In this document: in pieces, positions 51,411 through 61,304 of the stretch
Position numbering within the stretch: position 1 is the stretch's first letter
Layout: every line of letters starts with the position of its first letter
From: Acanthamoeba lenticulata
Taxonomy: Eukaryota > Discosea > Longamoebia > Acanthamoebidae
Length of the DNA: 61,304 bases
Direction of reading: 5' to 3'
NCBI GenBank assembly: GCA_002179805.1
Contig: NAVB01000912.1
Location: 1 to 61,304 of the forward strand
Notes under the pieces: model-generated
Told to the model about the DNA's origin: nothing
The model's database searches: none
What the model saw: only the letters and a program-made list of their open reading frames with translations
Translations under genes and position numbers: made by a program

Positions 51411-52154
51411 TTAGGCGGTGGGGCCCCGGAGATCGGTGAGGCGGCCCAACAGTCGATCCATCTCGGCTTCCAGGCGTTCCTCCTCGCGTGCGAGGACCTC
51501 GGGGTCGAGCTCGACCGCGGCCTTGCTGTCCTCTTCTCGCGCCGAGGCCGCAAGGGCCGACATGCCGTCAGCAGCAGTTGACTGGCTGGTGGAGGCGCTC
51601 TCCACCTCGTCGTCGGTGGCGGAGGCGACGGCAAGCGCGTGGTGAGAGTCGTGGAGGATGGCCGAAACGCCGTGGAAGGCGTTCTTGGTGGCGAGTGTGA
51701 GCGCGCGTCGCTTCTCGAGCTGCTCGGTGAGGATGGAGTTGAGCGTTTCGCGTGCTTGGTGTGGCCGGAAGGCGTTGAGGAGGAAGTGGAGGTTGACAAA
51801 CAGCTGTTCCAGGTCGCCCACCTTGTCATGGAAGGTGTATTCGCGCGGATTTGTGACCAGCGTGTTGAGCAGCTCGAGGTAGTTGTGCAGAATAGAATGA
51901 TTGAGCCTCTTGAGTTCGCGCTTGTGGTTGATTTCGCCTCGTGGATAGAGCTGCACCCGCCCTGGGTGGTTGTCCAGGCTGTCCTCCACCTCCTCTGTCG
52001 CCAGGGGGCGCCCAAACATCTGGTAGGTGCCCTCGATTACCGGAGGCGGCGGTGGCGCTACCCCTGCCGCCACTCGCTCCTCCGTGTAGAGCTTAAAGTA
52101 TGGCGGTGGTGGCGGGAAGGCCGACACCGTGCGCGCTCCTGCTCCGTCCCCCAT
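51411..52154 (-). CDS. MED7: Mediator complex subunit 7
   Basis: Intronless frame of 247 codons starting MGDGAGARTVSAFPPPPPYF. The family signature is clear: SAFPPPPPYFKLYTEE near the N-terminus, GTYQMFGRPL, RVQLYPRGE, LKRLNHSILHNYLELLNTL, EQLFVNLHFLLNAFRPHQAR, and ETLNSILTEQLEKRRALTLA. MED7 pairs with MED21 in the middle module of Mediator, linking activators to RNA polymerase II. The C-terminal 75 residues form an Ala/Glu-rich tail ending DLRGPTA, with a predicted coiled coil (REEERLEAEMDRLLGRL). The length is normal for the family. Confidence 0.94.
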   Translation of the reverse strand: MGDGAGARTVSAFPPPPPYFKLYTEERVAAGVAPPPPPVIEGTYQMFGRPLATEEVEDSLDNHPGRVQLYPRGEINHKRELKRLNHSILHNYLELLNTLVTNPREYTFHDKVGDLEQLFVNLHFLLNAFRPHQARETLNSILTEQLEKRRALTLATKNAFHGVSAILHDSHHALAVASATDDEVESASTSQSTAADGMSALAASAREEDSKAAVELDPEVLAREEERLEAEMDRLLGRLTDLRGPTA

Positions 52155-52249
52155 CTTGATTTGTTGTTTATGTTTCTTTTTTGTTGTTTCTTTATTCTTT
52201 TGGGATCATTTTATTTTTATTTAATTATTTCTCTTCCTATTGTTGTCCC

Positions 52250-55200
52250 TCAGACGCGGCCGCTGAAGGAGGCGCGCGGGTGCTTCGTAGTCCAGAAGCG
52301 CAGCAGCCGCTGGGCCCGTTGGCGCGCCTCAGCCTCGACGGCTCGCAGTTCCGCCTGGCGCCGTCGCTCGTCCTCCTCTCGCTTGCGCTGGCGCTCCTCG
52401 CGCTCAAGCTTCTTGCGCTCGAGCAGCCGCTTCAGCTCCTCGACCGTCTGGTCCACATCTTCCTTGATCCCGTCCTCGCCCTCGTCTTCATCCTCCTCAT
52501 CGTCGTACGCCACGGCGAGACTAGCACCACCAAGGCTGCGTGCGGCTCGCCGCCGTCCGACGTCTGATTCTGTCGCGCGATTGCCTCGGCGAGGAACGGC
52601 CGGCATGCTTTGTCGGCGACGCCTCTGCTTGAGCATCGCCCCGAGCTCCGTCGCGCTTCGTCGCGCAGCCTCGTCGGCCTCCCGCTGCAGTCGGCTCTCT
52701 GCAGCGGCTTCGCGTTCACGCTGTGCACGAAGCTCGGCGGCCTGCAGGCTCTTGCGCCGCTGATGCCAAACTGCCCGCTCGATTTCCTCTACTACCTCCT
52801 CCACGTGGCTGTTCCCGTCCACCTCGTCTTCTTTTTCTTCCCCTTCTTCCTCTTCTTCTTCCTCTTCTTGTTGTTCTTGTTGTTGTTCATCCTCCTCGTT
52901 CCGGTTGAGATTGCTCTGTTGTTGTTGTTGGCCGAACAAGACCTGCCACTCGGGGCTCGGCTCCTCGGGTGCCTCCGCCGTCTCGAAGGCCTCCTCTTGG
53001 CCAGCCTGGCGGACCCGCTTGGCTTTCGGGCTGCTGGCAGGCTCCTCTGCTGACTCGCCCATACCGGCCTGATCTTCCTGTCGCGGCCTCTTCTTGCCTC
53101 GCTCGCGGCCGCCCATCAAGAACGCATCGACGGCCGCCGTCGCCTCCTCGTCGTCGTCGGCGACTTGCGCAAGACGCCTTCTCTTCAATCGTCTCGGATT
53201 GCCCGTCGTGCGACTGCCAGCCTCGTCGTGGTTCGTGGCGTTCTCGTCGCCACTGTCGTCGTCCTCGCCTGCATAGGCTGTCGCCTTCGGCTCGCTACGC
53301 CTTCGCTTGACCGAGCGGCGCGGCGTCGATCGGCGAGGCGAGAGCGTGCGCTGTCCGAACCGCTTCAGGTTCTCCTCCTGCCGACGCCTCACCCACGCCA
53401 GGAGCTCCTCCGCCTGCTTCCGTTCTCGCGCCTTTCTTTCCTCCACGTCGTGAGCGTCTTCTTCGTCCTTGTCTTTGTTTTCCCCATCCTCTTCCTCCTC
53501 TTCCTCCTCCTCGATGTCTGCATCCTCGTCGCTCTCATGCTCCTTGCGCTTTCCCCCTTCGTCTTCTTTCTCATCATCATCACCTTCTTCATCTTCATCT
53601 TCTTCCTCTTGTTCTTCTTCTTCTTGTTGTTGTTCTCTGTGTTCCTTGCCGTCAGCCTCTGCTGCTTTTTCACCTCCTCCCTCTTCGTCATCGTCTTTTT
53701 CCTCGTCATCAGCAGCGGCAGCAGCAGCAGCAGCAACGGCAGCACCACCGCCTCCATCGCTGATGGAGACCTGGCTGTCGGGGGGCACGGACGCCGTGCA
53801 CGACGCCTCACTTGCGGGTTCAGCCACCTTGGCCTTCCGTGCCGCCTTCTGCATCCGCCGTCGCTGGTGATGCTTCATCCACTGGTGAGAGAAGCTCAGG
53901 ATCGAGTGTTCATCGCTGTCCTCCTCGTCCTCCTCATCTTCCTCGTCCTCGTCTTCCTCGTCGTCCCCGTTGCCCTTCTTGGCAATCTCTTCACCACCGC
54001 CATCTTCAAAGGACAGCAGCGGGTCCTGGCTGGCCGCCGGGTCGCCTGGGCTGCCTCTGGTGACGCTGGTCGCCGTGGTCGTAGTCGTGGTGCTGGGCGC
54101 GGTGTCCACGAGTCGCGCGAGGTGCGGAGGGTGGCCTCCGGTCCTGGCAGGCGAGTCCTCCCTCTCGTCCATGCTCACATGCGAATCCTCACTTTCCTCC
54201 TCGTTTTCGTTTTCGTTCTTGTTCTTGTTCTTGTTCTCGTCCTCGAGCTCCTCCGGTTCGGACCTGCTTTGACCCTCGTCGTCCTCGTCGTCCTCCTTGT
54301 CCTTCTCTTGATCTCTTTCGGACGCCTCCTCAGAGGAGGCCGGACGGCTACGACGCGCCTTGGTCGCCGCCGCTTCCTGGCTGCTGCCGAAACTAAGTCT
54401 CCTACTTAGACGACGGTAGCGCACCGCCTTCTCGCTGCCGCTGTCTTCAGAGGCAGATGAAGAAGACGAGGAGGCAGCGGTGCTCTTCTTCCTCCTCCCT
54501 CGCCGCTTCCTACGCTCGTTAAAATCGCCGCTAAAGGGTGCAGACACATCGGCACACGCGAAACACAACACGGCGGGTCGGCCAAAAACAACAACAACAA
54601 AAATAAACAAAAAAAAAAACGTCAACGCACCTGTCCGAGTCGCTGTTGAGATTGACACTGCCGCCGCGCTGACCGTGCAGTTCTGACCACCGCAGCTGCA
54701 GTGCTCCAGCCGACCGCTTGAACTTCTTCTCGAGCGCCACCCACAGCTCTGTCCATTTGTATTTTATTTTTAAATATTTGTTCGAGCTGCGAAGGCGGAG
54801 AAGCAACGTTGGAGCAATGCGCTTGTAAAGAAAAGCGATTGTTGGGTTTGGGGGGGGGGGAAGGAGAGATACCACTGTCGTAGTGAAGCCCTCGTCGGGT
54901 CACCTCTTTCATCAGTGCGTTCTCCTCTGCCTTGGTCCACACGCGCGACCGGCTCGCCTCGATCATTTCCTGAGGTCCGGCAAACACCACATGAGAACAG
55001 GGAACACTCTTTTTCTTGAAGCACATCAACCACCAACCTTGCGCTGCTTCAACTCGTGGGGCGACTTGTAGAAGGCGCGGCACTGTTGCACCATCTGCCA
55101 CTTGCGCTTGCACGACCTGCGCGCTCCTTATGCGTGAGTTACGCATGCATAACACTCGAGCCATCGATCACAGCGCAGCGAGAGAAAGGTGTGGCGGGGG

Positions 55201-55451
55201 AATCGTACCGGGGCGTGCGATTGCCCAGCTGGTTGGCAACCTGCACCCACGAGACGGAGCCCGGCCTGGCAGCCTCTTTGGTGGCTGTTTCTAGTCGCTG
55301 CACCTCCCCATCCGTCCACGCGCGCTTGCGTCCGGACACGCTCGCCAAGGTTCTCCTCCGCCTTCGGTCTCGGGTACTCTCGTTGTTGCTCGCTTCCCCT
55401 TCTTCTTCCTCCTCCTCCTCCTCCTCCTCTTCCTCTTGCTGTTCATCATCA

Positions 55452-55486
<35 letters not shown>

Positions 55487-56091
55487 TTGTCTTTCTTTCT
55501 CCTTTTCTCCCTCCACTTCCTCGGCTTCTGTGTGATCGCCACGCTCAGCAGTGGCAGCACCACGATGGCTCTTTGCCGCGTTCCTCTTGGGCGAGTAGCG
55601 TCTGGGGGCGGCCCTGGTTCGCCCGCTGCGGCGCGGTGTGCCTGGCGTGGCACTTGCAGGGGTCACCTCGCTGGCCTTGTCGCCTTCGTTATTGCTTGTA
55701 GGAACCGCAGCGGTAGCCGTGTTTTCCTTGCTTGTGTCCTTGTCGGTGGTGACGGCATCCTTTTGGCAAGGTTCTATCTTGGGTTGTATTTCTTCTTGCG
55801 CCGTTTGCTGCTCTTGTGCCTGTTCTTGTGACTCTTGCTGCGGGGCGGGGATTTGAGACGAAGGGATCCACTGATCGTGCTCAGGTCCCCAGCCGATCCA
55901 GTGCACAAGCGACTCCTCTATGCCACCCACCATGCGGGTTTCAAGCACTTTGGGCCTGTCTTTGCCTCTATGCTGTGGCGACTGCGACACCTGCTGAGAA
56001 GATTTCTTTTGTAAGATGTTGAAAGGAAGAAAATAAACACATACTCACGACTTACCTTCGCTGAACTCACTCGACCTTTCCTCCTCGCCAT
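52250..56091 (-). CDS. Chromo-barrel / SANT protein with long acidic C-terminus
   Basis: Starts MARRKGRVSSAK, then an intron, then a chromo-barrel/Tudor-knot module as in MRG15 or MOF (KVLETRMVGGIEESLVHW, then GWGPEHDQWIPSSQ). After a disordered acidic part come two Myb/SANT-like modules. One is KRAWTDGEVQRLETATKEAA, then WVQVANQLGNRTP; the other is RVWTKAEENALMKEVTRRG, then LWVALEKKFKRSAGALQLRW. The last exon is about 770 codons of extreme Glu/Asp/Lys low complexity (52250-54540), with coiled-coil-like RRQAEL-type repeats near the end, finishing HPRASFSGRV. A chromatin-binding, histone-interacting role is inferred. The intron near 54852-54874 has a C11 tract twelve bases from its donor. The GAA/GAG-biased sequence creates long false frames on the other strand. 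Confidence 0.8.
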
Positions 56092-56187
56092 GTTCGAGGA
56101 CCTACAACGTTCAAGCAAGACAATACCCAACAGGTCATTTTCTCTAGTGTTTTTTTTCGCTTTTCTTGTTCCTAGCTTGGTGGTGTG

Positions 56188-56439
56188 CTAAAGAATTCTT
56201 TTGGCGACAGGCAGCTTCTTCCTTGCAACACCCATGCTTGTCCCCACCATCATCATCATGCGTTGATCCCATTGCTCGCAAGTAGGCGGAGGGAGACCGT
56301 ATTCGTCAAACAGTTGGAGAACAGCCGCACGATCCGCTGTTGGAGAAGTTACCAAGCGTGTAGCGAAGCAGCAAAACGGCCTTCTGTTGAGCTGTCGACA
56401 GTTAATCTCACTTTTTCCGCCACAAACGACTGTCTTCAT
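56188..56439 (-). CDS. Small unrecognised protein (about 58 residues)
   Basis: Two exons join in frame: MKTVVCGGK plus one base, donor GTGAGA, a roughly 75-base intron ending TCCAACAG, then DRAAVLQLFDEYGLPPP, a Cys-Glu-Gln-Trp segment and a Met-rich RMMMMVGTSMGVARKK, ending PVAKRIL at the stop 56188-56190. No family is recognised. The splice phase, the clean stop and the amino-acid composition support coding. It lies 96 bases upstream of the SANT gene start on the same strand, so it could instead be an upstream element of that transcript. Confidence 0.45.
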   Translation of the reverse strand: MKTVVCGGKSEINCRQLNRRPFCCFATRLVTSPTADRAAVLQLFDEYGLPPPTCEQWDQRMMMMVGTSMGVARKKLPVAKRIL

Positions 56440-56640
56440 TTCACAAGACTGGGCGGAACGAAAACAAACCGGTTGCCGGTCGCGGGTCGTGTGTGACCAC
56501 TGCGCCGAGACGATTAAGCAAGAAGACGAACGCTTGGGGGTTTTAGAAAGGGAGTGTGAGGCCAAGGCTTGATCGTACTACTCGTCTCCTCAAGTGAATC
56601 AAACCAAGATACACAACTTGAGCTACACGGATACGACAAG

Positions 56641-59600
56641 ATGGATAAACGCTTGTCTATGGATCCGATGATGCTTCAGCAAATGAAGAGCATGCTCGGA
56701 CCCGGTGGCCGAGGAGCAGCCTCGCCTCGAGGTGGGCGAGGTGGCTCTTCTCAACCACATCATCCCTCGGGCCTCAGCTCCAGCAGTTCGGGCACCGCAG
56801 GGGGACCTGGTCGCGGGCGTGGCAAAGGTTCGCTCTTTGCCCCCCCCCCTTTGGGCCTTCTATCGATTTACAAAAGAACGAAAGCTATCTTTGGCTCTAT
56901 TGTATTTTTGTCTTTTTTGGACTAAACGTGCCCTGTTGTCATGTGTTTCTTCTTGTGGGGGGGGGGTATTTATCTGGCTTCGTTATGTCCAGTGAACATC
57001 GCGGACCCGCCCTCTGACGACCCGCCTCCTCCTTTGCTGCCTCCTCGCGCGGACGATGACGAACTGCCGCCTCCCCCCAACTTTCCCCCTCCCCCCATCG
57101 TCGGCGGTACAACCCCCGTCTCCCTCGCCTTGACCATGCGTCTCGCGCCGCTGACCGTATTGCGCCGCTGCAGGAGCTGGCCGAGGGGGCATGGGAGGTG
57201 GTCGCGGACGCGGCGCGGCGTCGCCTCTCACCGTGTCGGCCCCGGATCCTGGCTTCGCTGGTAGAGGCGCCGGTGGGCCAGGCGGGCGTGGCCGGGGCGT
57301 CATGATGCCGTCTCTGTCGTCGCCGGCCCTGCTGCCGCCCCCGAATGTCCCTCCTCCGGCGCCGCCGCAGTCGCCTCCGCCCCCGGCCCTCCCGTCTCGC
57401 GATTCGACCGACGACCTGCCGCCGCTGCCCAGCGCGCTGGACCTGCCGCCTCCGCCTCCGCCGCCGATCAACGGCTCCGTCATCCTTCCCAGTGCGTGTT
57501 GCCCGCCTGTGTCACCCGCTTGGCCGTCCGCTCTGGTACTGATCGAATGATGATGATTGAATGATGTGTTTGTGCAAACAGCCGGCCGAGTGCGACCGCT
57601 TCCGCCCGGCAGTCCCATCCCGCGGCCGGTATCAATGGCACCGGGTGCAACGCCGCCCGTCCTGCCGCCTATCGGGGTTCCGCCAATCGCCATGGCGGGC
57701 GGCCCGGCCTCGCCCGCTATGCGCCCCGTCTCCACGCCGCCCGGTCCCTTTTCTCCGCTCCAGCCGCGCGTCGCCCCCGCCGCTGGCGAGGTGCGTCGCC
57801 CCGACTCGGCCCAGCTCACATGTTGCCCTCGTCATCATGCTGACGTGTACACTCACATCATGTTGCTTCACAGCCGCGCTCGCCGTCGTTTGCCGCGGCG
57901 CAGGCGGCGCTTTCGTCGCTCAACTTTGGTGCCGCGGCTCCAGGCAGTCCCGGCAGCGGGAGCGGCAGCGAGACGCCCACGCCCCCGCTGTCGCCGGCGC
58001 CCGAGGGCGACGAGGCCAAGAACGCCAAGGTCAAGAATCGCCTCAGCATGCGCATGGGTGCGGCCCCCTTCCCTTCTTCTCGCTGATGTCTGCTATCGTC
58101 TCACGCGACGAGTGCTGTGTCTTCTCTTGCCAGGCAAGTTCAAGGAGATCGTGAAGAAGAAGGACGCCAAGAAAGGCGACGCCGATGCGGCCGCCGAGGA
58201 GCCGCCTCTGCCTTCGCCCGAGCGTGAACCTGACAGTAATTCCAGCCACGCCCCTCTCATGCGCTCATCAACACTCACGCTCCCCTCGCGCTGCTGTGTC
58301 CGTCTCACAGACTTTGATGACAAGAAGAAGGCCCTCGAGACGCAGCTCATGCGCAAGTCGAGCCGAGCCGAGGACACAGAGGACATCCGCAAGAAGCTCA
58401 CCGACAGCGCTGGACGTACGGCTCCCCCGTCATCATCGTCATGGTCCCACTTGCGGGCCACGTCTGACTCTGGCGAGTTGTGGGGGACATGAAGGGCTGA
58501 GCGAGGAGGAGAGCGGAGAGAAGAAGCTGCCGACGGACAAGGGGCTCGGAGGCTTGAAGGCGCGCTTCACCATGAAGCGCAAGGGCTCCATGTCCGACAT
58601 GAACTCAGACGTCTCGGAGGACGACGCCGAGGAGGCGCCGCCCGCGACCCCGCCCATGCCGCGGCCCTTCACCATGCACGGCATCCCTCTGGGCGGCGTG
58701 GCCCTTCCGATCCTCGCGACCGGCTCGCCGTCCCTGTCCGCCGAGGAGCTCCCCGCTCCGCCTGAGGAGATGCTCCCGCCCCCGCCGCCCAAGAAGCCCG
58801 AGACGCCCTTTGGTGCGTCGCATTACTCGCCTTGCCTCTCTCTACGCAAGCAAACATCTGACGCTCCTGCTGCGCCGCACACGTAAAAAAAAAAAACAAA
58901 CAAAAAAAAACAAAAAACAAAAAACAAAAAAAACAAAAACAAAAACAAAAAAAACAAAGAGCGGAGAACGAAGATCTCGAATGAGATCATCGAGACGGAG
59001 CGGAGCTACATCAGCTCGCTGAAGCGCCTGATCCAGGTCTACCACCAGCCGCTGCTTGAGTTCGTCACAGCGCAGCTCACCGAGAACCCGTCGACCAAGC
59101 TCACCATCGACGGCATCAACAAGATCTTCAGCACCCTGCCCTCCATCCTCCCGCTCAACGAGGAGCTGCTCTCCCGTCTCGAGGTCTGCATCAGCAACTG
59201 GCGCGAGGAACAGACCATCGGCGACGTCTTCCTCACCATCGTGCGTCCTTCTCATCCTCAGCATTCCTCACATTCTTTCGCTTCTCGTTGGCTCACCGCG
59301 CGTGGGTTGGGCGGCGTGGTGGTCTGCGAGCAGGCGCCGTTCCTCAAGATGTACGCCGACTACGAGAACCGATACGAGACGGCCCTCTCCATCTACACCA
59401 ACTTCATGAAGGACCAGGCCTTTGGCAACAAAGTCCGGGTACGTTTGGCAGTCAGTCCCCTTTCTCCCTCATCAAACTCTTTTGTGCTTCTGAGGTTCAT
59501 GAACTCACGGTGATGATGTGCTTCCCGCTGAACAGGAGCTGGACGAGCTCGTGGACATCCGCGTGGAGGCCTGCTTGATCATGCCCATCCAGCGCATCCC

Positions 59601-61304
59601 GCGATACAAGGCACGCGCGCCCATTTTGCCTCCCTCAGAGCCCCACCGCGCCTGTTCTAATCTGCCCATGCGCCTCTCCATCAATAAATACATAAATAAA
59701 TAAATAAAATAGCTGCTGCTCGAGGACATGGTCAAGCACACGCCGCCGGAGCATCCGGACCACAACCTCCTCAAGCAGGCCCTGGCCAAGGTCGACGACG
59801 TGGCCGTCAAGATCGACAAGGGTCTGCACGAGTACGAGAAGCAGCAGCGACTGCTCGAGATCTCGACCCAGTCGACCTTCGTACTCTCTTCCCGCTAATT
59901 CGCGCATGACAAACGCTTCGTTCTTTTGGCTTCGTTCTTTGGCTCATTTATTGTCGACCCACAGCAAGGGCTGCTGGCGGCACACAGGAGGCTCATGCGC
60001 GAGGGCGAGGTGGCCACCGCCGCAGTTGGCGGCGTCAAGCTGCAGCTTCTGCTCTTCAACGACATCCTCGTCCCCTTCCCCAAGGTGCGTTGGCTTCTCC
60101 TCTATGCACGTCATTATCACGACTCGATGCCCTGGACTCATCGCGTGGAAACGACCAGTCCAAGCTGTCAAAGCTGGGCAAGAAGGCCATCGCCGACTCG
60201 AAGGAGTTCCAGTGGCCGCTCGAGCTCGTGTGGCTCAAGGACGACCCCTCCCTCGGTACGTCGAGCTCATCATCGGCCACCCGCGCTCGCGGCCCTGGCT
60301 GACTCCAGACACCGTTATCACCACAACTGGAACAAACAACAGACAAGAAGAACCAGTACTTCTTCGACATCATGGGTCCGTCCAAGGTGTACAACATCAA
60401 GGTCAACACGGCCGAGGAGAAGGCCGCCTGGCTCAAGGACATCCGCACGGCCATGGAGAGCGCCAAGAACATCCAGCAGCACCCCATCAACAAGGAGCTC
60501 GGCGAGCGCCGTTGGGGCGTGTTCCAGTTCCGCAACTCGGTCTACTACGAGGGCGACTGGCGCAGCGGCATGGTCCGTCTCGTCCCGCCTCGTTGCGACG
60601 GCTCTGGGGCTGTCGTCGATGAGCTGACCTTCATGGCCCGTGTGTGTTGTCATCGACTTCATGGTCGTACAGCTTGATGGCAAGGGCGTGATGAAGGTGC
60701 ACGGCTCCACCTACGAGGGAGAGTTCGGGGAGGACAAGAAGAGCGGCTACGGTAAGATGGTCTTCTCCACGGGCGAAGTCTACGAAGGCGACTGGAAGGA
60801 CGACGTGCAGAGTGCGCCCCCATCCCCCCCTCTAAAACTCTTCTTCACTGCCCTCCCCCCAACTCTTCTCCCCGCCTGCCGAGCCCAGCCTGACGATCGT
60901 GGTTGTGGCCCTTGTGATGGTGATGCTGATGATGCGCGTAGACGGCGCGGGCACGATGTACTACCCGTCGGGCGCCCGGTACAACGGCGGGTGGAAGGAT
61001 GGCAAGCGGCACGCCAAGGGCGACATGACCTTCGCCAACGGTGACCTCTACAAGGGCAACTGGGCCGAGAACAGCCCCAACGGCCAGGGCCAGTTCATTG
61101 GCGTCACCGGTGTACAGTACGCCGGCGGCTGGAAGGACGGCAAGGTCCGCTCCCTCCTCCCCTCCCCCCCCCTCTACTCTACCTGTGAAAGCCCAAGAGC
61201 CTCACGCTGGGGACGGGCCTCTCCTACACAGTTCAACGGCAAGGGCCACTTGACGCTGCCGGCCGGCAAGACCTATTCGGGCGAGTGGGTCGACGGCAAG
61301 CGCG
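56641..61304 (+). CDS. Proline-rich RhoGEF (DH-PH) protein with MORN repeats, 3' truncated
   Basis: Starts MDKRLSMDPMMLQQMKSMLG and runs off the right edge. The first roughly 400 residues are Gly/Arg- and Pro-rich (GGRGAASPRGGRGG, LPPPPPPPING), like formin or WASP linkers and suited to bind SH3 or profilin. A helical region (KFKEIVKKKDAKKGDAD) and an acidic part follow. The Dbl-homology (RhoGEF) domain reads ISNEIIETERSYISSLKRLI, FLKMYADYENRYETALSIY, and the conserved LIMPIQRIPRYKLLLEDMV. A PH domain follows (LQLLLFNDILVPFPK to AAWLKDIRTAMES). Then MORN repeats start (YYEGDWRSGMLDGKGVM, YEGEFGEDKKSGYGKM, YEGDWKDDVQNGAGTM, YNGGWKDGKRHAKGDM, YKGNWAENSPNGQGQF, YAGGWKDGKFNGKG and on). It should activate a Rho-family GTPase at membranes. 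Confidence 0.88.
56828..56992 (+). other. Intron with C10 tract near the donor and G10 tract near the acceptor
   Basis: First intron of the RhoGEF gene. The donor is GTTCGC after GGCAAAG, and the acceptor is TATGTCCAG before VNIADPPSDD. C10 at 56840-56849 begins twelve bases in. G10 at 56957-56966 ends 26 bases before the intron end. The tracts are complementary. Confidence 0.8.
58885..58960 (+). repeat. A-rich (CAAAA)n-like intronic tract
   Basis: About 75 bases of A with regularly spaced single C (and a final G) lie at the 3' end of the intron before the RhoGEF DH exons. It leaves almost no polypyrimidine tract before the acceptor, near AAAGAGCGGAGAACG. Confidence 0.75.
59683..59711 (+). 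repeat. (AAAT)n microsatellite in intron
   Basis: Repeated AAAT/ATAA units end directly at the acceptor AAATAG, before the exon coding LLLEDMVKHTPPEH of the RhoGEF domain. The polypyrimidine tract is again missing next to the acceptor. Confidence 0.8.

Noticed and set aside
53165..54409. 414-codon plus-strand open frame
   Set aside because: It is the mirror image of the Glu/Lys-rich coding exon of the SANT gene. Its product is Leu/Val/Phe low complexity, with no start context or family motif.

Overview
The window is nuclear DNA from a GC-rich, intron-rich unicellular eukaryote. An Amoebozoa genome of Acanthamoeba type fits best. The grounds are almost gap-free gene packing on both strands, many short introns (about 50-170 nt), multidomain signalling proteins that mix SH2, LRR, RapGAP, RhoGAP, RhoGEF, DENN and MORN domains, and a possible CudA-like DNA-binding protein. 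There is no rRNA, CRISPR array, transposon or bacterial operon structure, and I saw no convincing tRNA. Gene spans below run from start codon to stop codon and include introns. I deduced exon joins by reading phases and conserved motifs, so exact splice sites are provisional.

Layout, left to right. At 1-9.2 kb (minus strand) are the 5' part of a PHD-finger/CHD-type chromatin gene, an SH2-LRR-RapGAP gene and a small SET-domain gene. A 1.5 kb gene-free stretch separates these from an intronless putative CudA-like transcription factor (9.2-10.6 kb). At 10.9-22.9 kb is a mostly catabolic block: allantoinase, a SAM methyltransferase, an O-methyltransferase, urocanate hydratase, one unrecognised gene and an ACAD10/11-type acyl-CoA dehydrogenase. 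At 23.1-29.7 kb are an F-box/WD40 protein, a tiny ankyrin protein, an unrecognised protein ending in a CaaX box, and a UBA-like/BTB/BACK/SPRY protein. At 29.8-42.5 kb are phospholipase D, casein kinase II alpha, a FERM-like/PH/RhoGAP protein and an Afi1/SPA (DENN-related) protein. At 42.7-51.1 kb are an AGC kinase, pyruvate kinase and a tripartite DENN protein. At 51.4-61.3 kb are MED7, a chromo-barrel/SANT acidic protein, a 58-residue gene, and a proline-rich RhoGEF-PH-MORN gene that runs off the right edge.

Functionally the window combines small-GTPase and membrane regulation (RapGAP, RhoGAP, RhoGEF, two DENN-type proteins, PLD), kinase signalling, chromatin and transcription (CHD, SET, MED7, SANT), and nitrogen and carbon catabolism (allantoinase, urocanase, ACAD, pyruvate kinase).

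The most unusual signal is at the RNA level. At least nine introns carry a C9-C11 tract only 6-19 nt after the 5' splice site. Two of them also carry a G10-G11 tract near the acceptor, so the two intron ends could pair. One of these paired introns is also a GC-AG intron.
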